Numbered from the stretch's first letter, positions 1 to 8,784 are shown. The stretch: DNA of 56,909 nucleotides from Minisyncoccota bacterium (GCA_022841985.1 JALHQL010000001.1:69529-126437); one strand, 5' to 3'. The notes: a model not told the origin generated them from the letters alone. Numbers and translations are program-made.

Positions 1-1
1 G

Positions 2-2245
2 GAAAAACGCGAGGTGATTGAGAAGATACGGCATGCGTCCGCTAAGGCCGACGAGATTTACCTCGCGACCGACCCCGACCGTGAAGGCGAAGCAATTGCG
101 TGGCATATTAAAGAAGTTGCGAAACTGAAGAAACCGAAGCGTGTCGTCTTCCACGAGATAACCAAATCAGCTATTGAGGAAGCGATCGCCCATCCGCGCA
201 GCATCGACGAGCACTTGCGACAAGCTCAAGAAGCGCGACGCGTTCTCGACCGTATCGTAGGCTATGACCTCTCCGGACTCATCTGGAAAAAAGTGCGCTA
301 CGGACTCTCGGCTGGACGCGTACAGTCCCCGGCACTCCGCATCCTCGCAGAGCGTGAACGGGAGATAAAATCTTTCATCCCAGTCACCTATTTTGTGCTT
401 TCAGCACTTTTCAAATCGAAAACGGGAGATATTGCGACAATGTGTACCGAAGAGCCTACGACAAAAGAAGAAACGGAGCGCATCGTACGGGCCGGTAGAA
501 ACGCCGCATGGAATGTCGCAAGTGTTACTGAGAAAGCGGAGGAACGTAACCCTCGACCGCCCTTCACAACCTCGACTTTGCAGCAAACAGCTTCGACGCG
601 TCTCGGATTCGCACCCTCGCGCACGATGCGTGCAGCCCAGAAGCTCTACGAAGCGGGGCACATCACGTATATGCGTACTGACTCGGTAAATCTCGGAGAG
701 GAAGCCGTAGCAAAAATGGCAAATCTTATCGAAAAAGATTTCGGTAAAGACTATCTCCAGGTACGCGCCTATAAAACCACAAGCAAGAATGCTCAAGAGG
801 CTCACGAGGCGGTTCGCCCCACCGACCCTTCTCATGCGCGCGCCGGCGCGACGCCGGACGAAGTAGAGCTCTACGAACTCATTCGAACCCGTACACTTGC
901 GTCGCAGATGTCTGCCGCACGCATCATGCGCACAAACGTCGCGGCAAAAGCGGATGCGAATATTCCCCTCTTTACTGCAAACGGTTCACGCATGCTCTTT
1001 CCGGGATGGCTCGCTCTTGATACTGCAGCACGCAGTGAAGACGTTGAACTGCCCAAACTCGCAGTCAATGACTCACTTACTCTTCTCTCGCTCGAAAGTG
1101 AAGAAAAACAAACCGAACCGCCAAACCGCTACACCGAAGCCGGCCTCATTAAAGAGCTCGAAAAACGCGGGATCGGACGCCCTTCGACCTATGCTTCAAC
1201 AATGAAGACCATCCAAGATCGCGGCTATGTTGAAAAGCTCGGACGTGCACTAAAGCCGACCGCGACTGGCATGGTTGTCTCAGGATGGCTCGAAGAAAAT
1301 TTCCCCGAATATGTAAGCGACACTTTCACCGCGGAGATGGAGGACAAGCTCGACGAAATCGCCCGGGGTGAACGCGGCTACACTGAGACGCTCACCGAAT
1401 TCTACGGTCCATTTGAGAAAGAGGTGCGTGCAGGAGACAAACTCCCGAAAGCAACATCGCTTGGTAATGCTCCGAAGGAATTTCCTTGCCCACTCTGTGG
1501 TAGCGCGATGGAGTTCAAACTTGGTCGAGGGGGTATTTTCATGAGCTGCAAGAAATACCCCGACTGTCTCGGTGCCCGAACTGAGGAAGGCACTGAACTT
1601 AAAGGCGATACACCTATCGGAAATGATCCAAAAACCGGTGCACCGATTTTTATAAAGACTGGCCGCTTTGGCCCGTATGTGGAAATGCCGCTTCCCGAGG
1701 AACCAATAGCTGAAGAAATAAAAGAACACGTGGTCCCACCGAAAGGAAAAAAGAAATCTTCCACACATACTGCGAAAAGTAAACGCAGTAAAGGTCGCAA
1801 AAAGATTGCCGCGCGACGCGCGAGCATTCCAGCTGGTGCTGACCTCGCTACCGTGACGCTCGCAGACGCACTCAAATATCTTTCATTGCCGCGCGATCTA
1901 GGGAACCATCCATCGACTGGTAACTCGGTATTCGCCTCGACCGGACGCTTTGGACCCTATGTGGGCAGCAATGGCGAGTTCCGCTCCCTCAAGGCCGCTG
2001 TCGGCGATCCGTACACCATCACACTTGATAAAGCGCTCGCTCTTCTTGCTGAACCAAAAAAATTGCCGAAAGGTACCGAGCTGGTAAAAGAAATTGGCAA
2101 GCATCCGCGCACCGGAAAAAATCTCGTTCTCTATAAATCAAAACAAGGACTCTTCTTGAAGAAAGGTCTCCGCCGCATCTATCTCCCCGAAACTACAAAA
2201 GCCGACTCGTTCACGCCGGAGGAAGCAGCTGAATACTTGAAATAG
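2..2245 (+). CDS. topA: DNA topoisomerase I (5' end outside window)
   Basis: Type IA topoisomerase, which relaxes negative supercoils through a transient 5'-phosphotyrosine link. The frame is open to the window edge, so the true start lies upstream and the TOPRIM domain is cut. What remains shows the TOPRIM acidic motif DPDREGE near the beginning, the active-site segment GHITYMRTDS with the catalytic Tyr about 218 codons in, and a single four-Cys zinc finger (CPLC...C-x5-C) around residues 490-518. A Lys/Arg-rich linker then leads to two C-terminal repeats each containing GRFGPYV. Multiple zinc fingers in E. coli TopA are replaced here by one finger plus these repeats, an arrangement common in other bacterial lineages. 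The gene ends 40 bp before rel. Confidence 0.97.
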   Translation, partial: EKREVIEKIRHASAKADEIYLATDPDREGEAIAWHIKEVAKLKKPKRVVFHEITKSAIEEAIAHPRSIDEHLRQAQEARRVLDRIVGYDLSGLIWKKVRYGLSAGRVQSPALRILAEREREIKSFIPVTYFVLSALFKSKTGDIATMCTEEPTTKEETERIVRAGRNAAWNVASVTEKAEERNPRPPFTTSTLQQTASTRLGFAPSRTMRAAQKLYEAGHITYMRTDSVNLGEEAVAKMANLIEKDFGKDYLQVRAYKTTSKNAQEAHEAVRPTDPSHARAGATPDEVELYELIRTRTLASQMSAARIMRTNVAAKADANIPLFTANGSRMLFPGWLALDTAARSEDVELPKLAVNDSLTLLSLESEEKQTEPPNRYTEAGLIKELEKRGIGRPSTYASTMKTIQDRGYVEKLGRALKPTATGMVVSGWLEENFPEYVSDTFTAEMEDKLDEIARGERGYTETLTEFYGPFEKEVRAGDKLPKATSLGNAPKEFPCPLCGSAMEFKLGRGGIFMSCKKYPDCLGARTEEGTELKGDTPIGNDPKTGAPIFIKTGRFGPYVEMPLPEEPIAEEIKEHVVPPKGKKKSSTHTAKSKRSKGRKKIAARRASIPAGADLATVTLADALKYLSLPRDLGNHPSTGNSVFASTGRFGPYVGSNGEFRSLKAAVGDPYTITLDKALALLAEPKKLPKGTELVKEIGKHPRTGKNLVLYKSKQGLFLKKGLRRIYLPETTKADSFTPEEAAEYLK

Positions 2246-2285
2246 ACTTGGGTGAGAAAAACAACGGCGATGTTATAGTACTTTT

Positions 2286-3905
2286 ATGACGCCCGTTAAG
2301 GAAATTTTGGCTGAAATGACGAATGCCTCTCCCGAGGATATCGCATTCGTACAGAAAGCGTATGAATTCTCAAAGAAGGCACACGAGGGACAAAAACGCT
2401 ATTCGGGTGAGCCCTATTTCATACATGCTGCGGCAACCGCGAAGATTCTTGCTGAATACGATATGGACGCAATCACCATTGCCGCAGGACTTCTTCACGA
2501 TGCTGTCGAGGATGCGCGTGCCTCGCGCGAAGAAATCGAGAAAGAATTCGGAAATGAATTGCTTTTCATCGTCGATGGCGTAACTAAACTCGGCACCCAC
2601 AAATACCGCGGTGCGGAGCGACATGCGGAGAGCCTCCGTCGACTACTTGTGGCAACCGCAAGCGACATACGCGTCCTTATCGTTAAGCTCGCTGACCGTT
2701 TTCACAATATGCAGACGCTAGAACACGTGCCGGAACAGAAGCGTCGCCGCATCGCACTTGAAACACTTGAAATTTACGCACCTATCGCTGATCGACTTGG
2801 TATGGGTAAAATGAAGAATGCTCTCGAAGACCTTGCGTTTCCTTATGTTGACCCCGATGCCGCAAATCACACTGCCGAAGTACGCAAACTGAAGACAAAA
2901 GAGACTGAAGAAGGTCTTGCGAAAGTGCAAAAAGAACTTGAGAGCGAACTTACAAAGAAAAGCTTTGCAACACTCCGCACTGATATCCGCATGAAAGGGC
3001 TCTGGAGTCTGCACCAGAAACTCAAGAGAAAACATGACGACATTAGCCTCATCCATGATATCGCTGCCCTGCGCATTGTTGTGCCGACCGTTGAAGACTG
3101 TTATACAACGCTCGGCACCGTACACGCGCTCTACAAGCCGGTTCCTGGTGAGTTTAAAGACTACATCGCTTTCCCAAAACCGAACGGCTATCAATCACTC
3201 CACACGACCGTGGTAACCCCCGAAGCGGGTATCGTCGAAATCCAAATCCGCACTGAAGAGATGCATCGAGGGGCTCAGTTCGGCATCGCTTCCCACATGT
3301 CATATAAGCAATTAGGAAAAGGCATCGAAAAACTCGAGAAGGAAACTCAAAAGAGTAGATTTTCATCACTCTCGTTATCTTGGGTTCGCTGGATTATCCC
3401 TTCCCTTATGAAAGTAACAAAGAAGAAAAGTGAGGAAAAAAGTATCGCGAAGACACCTGTATGGCTCACCGAGCTTGCTGAGGCGCACACGGAAGTCATT
3501 GGGTCTAAGGAATTTGTTAATGGACTCAAAGAAGATTTTTTTTCGCACCGCGTATTCGTTTTCACCCCTAATGGAGACGTTATTGACCTTCCGGCAGCGT
3601 CAACGCCGATCGATTTCGCGTACGCAATACATAGCGATCTAGGAGACCATCTTCAAGGCGCAAAAGTGAACGGAAAACTTGTCTCGTTTGAGACGGTACT
3701 CGGCAATGGAGACGTCGTTGAGATAGTACGTCGAGATTCTGCACATCCCTCATCCAAATGGCTCGACATCGTACGAACCTCACTCGCGAGACGACACATC
3801 CGCGCTGCACTCGGCATGACTGAGTCAGAAAAATCATCCGAGGAAAAGAAGCCTCGAGCGCGCAAAGAAAAGACTGCAGGATTGCACAGGAAAACCGCTC
3901 ATTAA
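2286..3905 (+). CDS. rel: Bifunctional (p)ppGpp synthetase/hydrolase, ACT-less
   Basis: RelA/SpoT-family stringent-response enzyme that makes and degrades (p)ppGpp. The HD hydrolase domain carries HDAVED at residues 71-76. The synthetase domain follows, with HDIAALR (metal-binding Asp), FPKPNGYQSLHTTV and EIQIRT. A TGS domain begins at about residue 418 (HRVFVFTPNGDVIDLP). Both active sites look intact, so a bifunctional enzyme is inferred. At 539 aa it is about 200 residues shorter than typical Rel: the helical, zinc-finger and ACT regulatory regions are missing and replaced by a short Lys/Arg tail. The start is supported by TATAGT ending 6 nt before the ATG, with no SD, consistent with a leaderless mRNA. 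It converges on parB. Confidence 0.95.
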   Translation: MTPVKEILAEMTNASPEDIAFVQKAYEFSKKAHEGQKRYSGEPYFIHAAATAKILAEYDMDAITIAAGLLHDAVEDARASREEIEKEFGNELLFIVDGVTKLGTHKYRGAERHAESLRRLLVATASDIRVLIVKLADRFHNMQTLEHVPEQKRRRIALETLEIYAPIADRLGMGKMKNALEDLAFPYVDPDAANHTAEVRKLKTKETEEGLAKVQKELESELTKKSFATLRTDIRMKGLWSLHQKLKRKHDDISLIHDIAALRIVVPTVEDCYTTLGTVHALYKPVPGEFKDYIAFPKPNGYQSLHTTVVTPEAGIVEIQIRTEEMHRGAQFGIASHMSYKQLGKGIEKLEKETQKSRFSSLSLSWVRWIIPSLMKVTKKKSEEKSIAKTPVWLTELAEAHTEVIGSKEFVNGLKEDFFSHRVFVFTPNGDVIDLPAASTPIDFAYAIHSDLGDHLQGAKVNGKLVSFETVLGNGDVVEIVRRDSAHPSSKWLDIVRTSLARRHIRAALGMTESEKSSEEKKPRARKEKTAGLHRKTAH

Positions 3906-3934
3906 CAAATGAGCAAGTGCAGGAAGTAAGAAAT

Positions 3935-4942
3935 TTAAACCGAAAAATTGCTTACTGAGTAAAGGCTATCTTCCGAGGGTTCTTCGGGCGCAGCGAGTGC
4001 AATTGGGTCAGGCGGGAGTTGAGTAGTATTCGGAAATTCGAGCATAGATGTATTCGTCTTAGCAACAACCTCTGAAGACGAGATATTTGAGTTTTGTTGA
4101 GCTGCACGGACCGCAAGCGATGCCGCAAGCACCGAGAGATCTTCCGGAGAGAAAAAATCGATGAGTAAACGTCCTCCCTCGGCATTGGTTTCAATAATGA
4201 CGCGTGTACCAAGCGTCTCGGTCAAAGATTTTTCGAGTTCGACCATTTCGATTGACTTTCGATGATGCGTGCGCACTTTCTCTTGCGCGATGGAGCGTGC
4301 AATGCGCTCGGCGGCACGAACCGGAAGTCGTTTTAAAATAATTTCTTTGAAAAGAGTCTCTCGTTCTTCGGGACGACTATTGAGCGCCAGAAGCGGTCGT
4401 GCATGACCCTCGCTGATTTCTTTTTCCACGATGGCATTCTGCATGTGCTCGGGCAGCGTAAGGAGGCGAAGACTATTTGAGACGTATTCGCGACTTTTCC
4501 CGATCTTTGCCGCCGTCTCGGCGTGCGAGATACCGAACTCTTCAATCAATTTCTGCAGTGCTTTCGCGCGATCGATAGCATTAAGATCTTCCCGCTGAAG
4601 ATTTTCGATGATAGCGAGTTCGAGTTTCGTGAGATTGCTCTCTCCGTGGCGGATGACGACTGGTATCTGCTTCAACCCTGCAAGATTACTCGCGCGCAAA
4701 CGACGCTCGCCTGCGATGAGCTCATACACACTTTCAAGACCGCCGTCTGACTTCTCGACATCCGTACGACTGACCACGAGCGGTTGCAACACCCCGTATT
4801 GGCGAATACTTTCTGCAAGCGATCTGAGACCTTCTTCGCTGAATTCTTTCCGCGGCTGATACGGATTCGGTATGATCCTCTCGACTTCAATCCAAAAAAC
4901 AGAATCGTATTTGGTCGGAACGTAGCCTGCATCATCTTTCAT
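3935..4942 (-). CDS. parB: ParB/Spo0J-family partition protein
   Basis: Chromosome-partition protein of the ParB CTPase clamp family that binds parS. The N-terminal ParB/Srx domain opens with the pattern IIPNPYQPRK and includes ELIAGERRLRAS (the GERR motif that binds CTP). A helix-turn-helix follows in the region EFGISHAETAAKIGKSREYVSN. The C-terminus is Ser/Asn-rich. The frame extends 36 codons further upstream, but that extension runs back towards tRNA-Leu and has no ParB-like sequence. The ATG at 4942 has TAGAAT ending 7 nt upstream on its own strand, so it was chosen (335 aa). No parA lies next to it in this window. Confidence 0.93.
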   Translation of the reverse strand: MKDDAGYVPTKYDSVFWIEVERIIPNPYQPRKEFSEEGLRSLAESIRQYGVLQPLVVSRTDVEKSDGGLESVYELIAGERRLRASNLAGLKQIPVVIRHGESNLTKLELAIIENLQREDLNAIDRAKALQKLIEEFGISHAETAAKIGKSREYVSNSLRLLTLPEHMQNAIVEKEISEGHARPLLALNSRPEERETLFKEIILKRLPVRAAERIARSIAQEKVRTHHRKSIEMVELEKSLTETLGTRVIIETNAEGGRLLIDFFSPEDLSVLAASLAVRAAQQNSNISSSEVVAKTNTSMLEFPNTTQLPPDPIALAAPEEPSEDSLYSVSNFSV

Positions 4943-4998
4943 TAACGCAATTCTAACATGGTGAAAATATGATTGCGAAATGGTACTGTGCACTCTAA

Positions 4999-5083
4999 GC
5001 CGGGATGGCGGAATTGGTAGACGCAACGGATTCAAAACCCGTCGTCGCAAGACATGAGAGTTCGAGTCTCTCTCCCGGCACCA
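4999..5083 (+). tRNA. tRNA-Leu (anticodon CAA)
   Basis: The acceptor arms GCCGGGA and TCCCGGC pair perfectly, followed by discriminator A and an encoded CCA. The anticodon loop reads TTCAAAA, giving CAA. A long variable arm (GTCGTCGCAAGACATGA region) marks a class II tRNA, and the T-loop TTCGAGT is present. The last anticodon-stem pair is an A-C mismatch. A rho-independent terminator follows directly. Confidence 0.96.
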
Positions 5084-5088
5084 GAAAT

Positions 5089-5120
5089 AAAATCGACCCT
5101 CAAGGGTCGATTTTGCTTTT
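5089..5120 (+). terminator. Rho-independent terminator after tRNA-Leu
   Basis: Perfect 11-bp stem AAAATCGACCC / GGGTCGATTTT with a TCAA loop, followed by GCTTTT. It abuts the stop of the peroxiredoxin gene on the other strand. Because the stem starts with an A-run, it can terminate transcription in both directions. Confidence 0.9.
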
Positions 5121-5780
5121 CTACAACTTCCCTACTAAATCGAGACCCGGCTCGAGCGTGTCGTCGCCCGGTTCCCAAGATGCAGGACAGACCTGACCCT
5201 TGTGCGTCTCGACATATTGTGCCGCCTGGAGTTTACGCAATGTCTCTGAACCCTTGCGACCAATTGAGTTATCGCTAATCTCCATCGAGCGGAGTATACC
5301 GGATGGATCGATGATAAATGTCCCCCGAAGCGCAAGACCTTCATCTGGCGTAAATGCTATCTCCCCACCCTCGATGAGTACTCCGAAAGCAGACGATATT
5401 TTTCCTGAGGGATCGGCAGCCATTGGATATGAAATTTCCTTAATACCAGCCGACGTATCGTGCCATGCTTTGTGGGTGAAGACAGTGTCAGAAGAAACCG
5501 AGATGATTTCGGCATTAAGCTCTTGAAACTTCGGATACAATTTTGCAAGCTCCTCAAGCTCAGTCGGACAGATAAATGTAAAATCCGCCGGATAGAAGAC
5601 AAGGACCGTCCACTTACCGCGAAGTTGCGAGAAACTCATCGTTTTAATAACGCCTTGGTGAAAAGTCTCGAATTCAAAATCAGGCACCGTGGCACCCACT
5701 TTCACCTGCGAAACATAGTCGCGCACTAGATCATGGAACTCGCCGCAATTCTCACAATAGTTGCTTTTAGTATCTTTCAT
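5121..5780 (-). CDS. 2-Cys peroxiredoxin (AhpC/Prx1 type)
   Basis: Cytoplasmic thiol peroxidase that reduces H2O2, peroxynitrite and organic peroxides. The peroxidatic Cys is at about residue 71 in FTFICPTE, and the resolving Cys at about residue 198 in GQVCPASW, the typical 2-Cys arrangement with a C-terminal tail. The N-terminus carries an extra CENC motif (Cys9, Cys12), unusual for the family; it may bind metal or add a redox pair. No dedicated reductase such as AhpF is adjacent. It is divergent from miaA, and the short spacer of about 22 bp must hold promoters for both. Confidence 0.95.
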   Translation of the reverse strand: MKDTKSNYCENCGEFHDLVRDYVSQVKVGATVPDFEFETFHQGVIKTMSFSQLRGKWTVLVFYPADFTFICPTELEELAKLYPKFQELNAEIISVSSDTVFTHKAWHDTSAGIKEISYPMAADPSGKISSAFGVLIEGGEIAFTPDEGLALRGTFIIDPSGILRSMEISDNSIGRKGSETLRKLQAAQYVETHKGQVCPASWEPGDDTLEPGLDLVGKL

Positions 5781-5802
5781 ATTTTTTGATTACGCTTCCA
5801 CC

Positions 5803-6672
5803 ATGATACCATCGCTCGCAGTGCAAAGACAAATAAAAGAACCCATTCTACTTATCATGGGGCCTACGGCCTCAGGCAAGTCTTCTCGTGCGGTCGAGGA
5901 AGCGCTCGCTCGAAACGGAGAAATAATTTCTGTCGATTCACGACAGGTATATCGCGGCCTCGACATCGGTACAGAGAAAATAACGCCCGAAGAGATGCGA
6001 AGTATACCGCATCACCTTATCGATATTCGCAACCCGGAAGAAAACTATTCTGCGGGAGATTTTTTCATTGATGCGACGCGTCTCATTACAGAAATTTCAG
6101 CGCGTGGGAAACTCCCCATTCTCGTCGGAGGAACGCATTTTTACTTTGATGCACTCCTTAAAGGTCTTCCGATTGGAATTGATGCAAATCTCATTCTTCG
6201 CGAAGAACTTGAGAAACTCCCAACTGAAGAACTTGCTCAGCGTGTTATTGTGCGCGATCCGCGTCGTGCGAGCGAACTTGATACAAAGAATCGTCGTCGC
6301 CTTATTCGTGCACTTGAAATTATTGACTTAAAAGGAGAAGTGCCGATACGGACATTGTCCGAGCCAACATATAAAGTCGAATGGATTATCATCGATCCCT
6401 CAAAGGAAGAACTGCAGCCGAGGATTGACATGCGACTTAAGAGCGCTCTCGATCGCGGACTCATAGATGAAGTACGCCGTGTGCACCAAGCAGTAGGTGA
6501 CACGCGACTAAATGAGCTCGGACTTGAGTACAAAATTGTGGGCGAGTTTTTACGCGAAGAACGAACTAAGGAATCGCTCCTTCCCGCTCTCTCGGCGAAA
6601 CTTTGGCAGTACGCACGCCGTCAGAAAGCGTGGTTACGCAAGCTGCACAATGAATCATTGTTAATAAATTAA
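5803..6672 (+). CDS. miaA: tRNA dimethylallyltransferase
   Basis: Transfers a dimethylallyl group to N6 of A37 in tRNAs that read codons starting with U, which fits the presence of tRNA-Leu(CAA) and tRNA-Trp nearby. The P-loop is GPTASGKS near the N-terminus, followed by SVDSRQVYRGLDIGT (DSRQVY substrate motif) and GGTHFYFDALLKG. The length of 290 aa is normal. An upstream in-frame ATG exists, but it runs back into the divergent peroxiredoxin gene, so the Met of MIPSLAV is preferred. The 3' end overlaps the next, convergent gene by 4 bp. Confidence 0.95.
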   Translation: MIPSLAVQRQIKEPILLIMGPTASGKSSRAVEEALARNGEIISVDSRQVYRGLDIGTEKITPEEMRSIPHHLIDIRNPEENYSAGDFFIDATRLITEISARGKLPILVGGTHFYFDALLKGLPIGIDANLILREELEKLPTEELAQRVIVRDPRRASELDTKNRRRLIRALEIIDLKGEVPIRTLSEPTYKVEWIIIDPSKEELQPRIDMRLKSALDRGLIDEVRRVHQAVGDTRLNELGLEYKIVGEFLREERTKESLLPALSAKLWQYARRQKAWLRKLHNESLLIN

Positions 6673-7565
6673 TTACATCCGCACGACCTGCCAACACTCA
6701 CGTGAAGATGGTCGCCCTCATTCTCGACGTAATTCGCTCCACACGCTGTGGCTGCTGCAGAAAGTACCTGTGTGTTTTGCTGATCGCCAAAATCAACTGC
6801 ATAGGAGCTGCCGACGCAAGACCTTCCCCCATAATGACAGGAGTTCGCAGCATGTTGGCACCTGCCAGCCACACATTGCGCGAATGTGTTTTGGCCACTC
6901 GTTATTTGACTATCAGAAATAGAAGAGATTCTACCGACTCCCGCCGGCACTCTTGTAACCATGCAAGACAGCAATGATTGCAATGCTCCTGATGCATGCG
7001 CCACCTGCGCTTCTATCCCGGAATCATAAGTGAATCTGCCGGGTGCAACTCCCGGGGCTGTCTCAAGACCAGGGGCTGTTACTGCAGGTGCCAAACCCTC
7101 ACCAGGAAGAGCCCCCCTTTGCTCAAGACAGGAGTCGATACCTCTCGAACCAACAATGAGACTCGACCACGTCTGTCCAACGCCAGATGGGTTGTAGAGC
7201 ACCGCCATAATTGCAGCAACAATCATCCAAGCAGCAAGCGAAATAACGATGCCGATAACTGTATTCCAAAGGATAGTTTTTGCTTTTTGAACATCTCCGG
7301 CCGATGTCGGATTAACCACCATGAGAAAGCCCGCATACCCAATCATAAGAGGCGCGACGAAGACGATAGCAATCGTTAACGCAAAACTAATGATGTTGTT
7401 AATGACTTCCATAAGCATGCCAAAACTCGCCGGACACACAGCCTGATTGCCGGCCTGTGGAATAATGGGGCCGAAGAAAGGTATCCCGCCCGCATATGCA
7501 ACAAGAGGCAATGCAAGCGAGCTCACGAAAAACAGAAGTGTGAAGAAAGAGATTCGAGAACGCAT
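6669..7565 (-). CDS. VirB2/TrbC pilin-like membrane segment fused to an M15/LAS-type peptidase-like domain
   Basis: A 299-aa exported protein. Residues 1-25 form a signal peptide (hydrophobic stretch ending AYA). Two long hydrophobic helices follow at about 50-80 and 95-122, with the layout of VirB2/TrbC pilins. After a Pro/Gly/Ala-rich linker, the Cys-rich C-terminus contains a His (SCHYGG), SYAVDFGD and finally GDHLHVSVG. This matches the zinc ligand pattern His...Asp...HxH of LAS metallopeptidases (M15/D-Ala-D-Ala carboxypeptidase type). Cell-wall cutting at a secretion or pilus complex is an inference. TATGAT ending 6 nt upstream fixes the ATG at 7565 rather than the longer frame. Confidence 0.7.
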   Translation of the reverse strand: MRSRISFFTLLFFVSSLALPLVAYAGGIPFFGPIIPQAGNQAVCPASFGMLMEVINNIISFALTIAIVFVAPLMIGYAGFLMVVNPTSAGDVQKAKTILWNTVIGIVISLAAWMIVAAIMAVLYNPSGVGQTWSSLIVGSRGIDSCLEQRGALPGEGLAPAVTAPGLETAPGVAPGRFTYDSGIEAQVAHASGALQSLLSCMVTRVPAGVGRISSISDSQITSGQNTFAQCVAGRCQHAANSCHYGGRSCVGSSYAVDFGDQQNTQVLSAAATACGANYVENEGDHLHVSVGRSCGCN

Positions 7566-7724
7566 GGGTCTATCATACCGCGTGCCGCTCCGTGTCGCCC
7601 GACTTTTCCCCCACACAGGTTTTGCCTGCTGGCAAAACCCGCGAGCACACCTCTTTCGCTCAGTCCGGCCTTACGAAGTGCCAGGTATTCGCTTCTCACC
7701 ACCTATCTGGTATCGTTCAGATAC

Positions 7725-7795
7725 GGGTCCATCGTATAATGGTAGTACATCGGTCTCCAAAACCGACAGCCCAGGTCCGATTCCTGGTGGGCCCG
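7725..7795 (+). tRNA. tRNA-Trp (anticodon CCA)
   Basis: The acceptor GGGTCCA pairs with TGGGCCC through one G-U pair. The anticodon stem-loop TCGGT-CTCCAAA-ACCGA gives anticodon CCA. The T-arm is CCAGG-TCCGATT-CCTGG. The 3' CCA is not encoded: the discriminator G runs straight into a long hairpin. The roughly 160 bp between the gene at 7565 and this tRNA shows no further gene. Confidence 0.94.
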
Positions 7796-7840
7796 CAAAA
7801 TGAGAAAAGACTGGACCGCTCCAGTCTTTTCTCATTTTGC
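7795..7840 (+). terminator. 21-bp perfect hairpin terminator of tRNA-Trp
   Basis: Arms of 21 nt pair without mismatch around a CCGC loop, starting at the tRNA discriminator base. The right arm contains a TCTTTTCTCATTTT tract. This is far longer than a normal terminator stem. Confidence 0.8.
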
Positions 7841-7855
7841 GGGGACCGGAGCGAT

Positions 7856-7921
7856 GTTTCTTCAGCAGAAGAAACCGCGAGGCGGGGGTAGCGGAAAATC
7901 CTTTGCGGCGACAAAGGATTT
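7856..7921. repeat. Two further perfect hairpins in the gene-free stretch
   Basis: GTTTCTTC-agca-GAAGAAAC (7856-7875) and AAATCCTTTG-cggcga-CAAAGGATTT (7896-7921). Together with the 21-bp hairpin they give three inverted repeats in about 130 bp. The second may terminate transcription of the minus-strand gene ending at 7987, or the set may belong to an unrecognised RNA. No coding sequence is convincing here. Confidence 0.55.
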
Positions 7922-7986
7922 ATCCGTGACCGCAAGAGAACAATTCCTTGAAATAAATTATTCGCAAGATACGCTCATGATTCAAA

Positions 7987-8784
7987 CTATTTTTCGGCGC
8001 GACCGTGATCATCTTTGAGTCGGACGATGTCGTTCTCGTCAACATTTCCCAATCCGATCTCTACGATAATTCCGCCGCATCTTGATTCAAGCCGATGAAC
8101 TGCTTTACGATCGACAACGACAACTTCCCCCTTTTTTAAAGGCGTACGATAGAATGTCCCATCCGACTTCTGAAGTGTTGCCGTAACGTCACCCTCGACG
8201 AGGATCCAGTGCTCGGCACGATGTTGATGCTGCTGTAAGCTCAAACGCTTTCCGGCCTTTACATAGACTGTCTTCAGTTTCCACTCTTTTCCAGAATCCC
8301 ATCCGTAGAATTCACCCCACGGGCGTACTGATCGAGCGAAGTTACGGCTTGCATCGCGCGCAAGCCACGACGATGATTGCACTTTCCCGCCATGGCCAAT
8401 ATTAAAAACCATTTTAATATTATGTTTCTCACACACGATAGCTTCAGGGATATCTTTCGTACTTTTGCGGTCGCCGCCGTTTGCAAATATCGCTGGTTTT
8501 AATTTGGCAAGTTCGCGACAAACACTTCTATCTGGATCATTCGGCTTATGCGAGGTCAGAACAACCTTATCGACAAACGGAAACGAAGCAATGATTTCTG
8601 CTCGTTCTTTCTCAGGCATAAATACATATCCTTTTTTTGAGACGAGCCAGTGATCATTGTTGATGATGACAACAAGCTTGTCGCCGAATTTTTTCGCTTT
8701 TTCAAACATGCGGACATGTCCGACATGTATTGGATCAAAGCCGCCCGATACAGCGACCCAATTAGCTTTCTTGGAGATCTTCAT
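7987..8784 (-). CDS. Cytidylyltransferase-like domain fused to a mannose-6-phosphate isomerase-type cupin
   Basis: Two domains in 265 aa. Residues 1-140 are a nucleotidyltransferase of the RfaE2/TagD/PCYT2 type, with GGFDPIHVGHVRM (HxGH motif) and KGYVFMPEKERAEII (the ISxxxR-equivalent region). Residues about 155-250 match the cupin of type II GDP-mannose pyrophosphorylase/phosphomannose isomerases: RPWGEFYGWDSG, LSLQQHQHRAEHWILVEGDV. The combination suggests activation of a sugar or polyol phosphate for a surface glycan, but the substrate cannot be read from sequence. The start follows TATTCT at 6 nt; the longer frame reaches into the divergent RRM gene. Each domain call is firm, the role is not. 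Confidence 0.85.
   Translation of the reverse strand: MKISKKANWVAVSGGFDPIHVGHVRMFEKAKKFGDKLVVIINNDHWLVSKKGYVFMPEKERAEIIASFPFVDKVVLTSHKPNDPDRSVCRELAKLKPAIFANGGDRKSTKDIPEAIVCEKHNIKMVFNIGHGGKVQSSSWLARDASRNFARSVRPWGEFYGWDSGKEWKLKTVYVKAGKRLSLQQHQHRAEHWILVEGDVTATLQKSDGTFYRTPLKKGEVVVVDRKAVHRLESRCGGIIVEIGLGNVDENDIVRLKDDHGRAEK

Noticed and set aside
7717-7935. 72-aa frame containing TRNRTWAVGFGDRCTTI
   Set aside because: This is the well-known spurious translation of the antisense strand of a tRNA gene, here tRNA-Trp.
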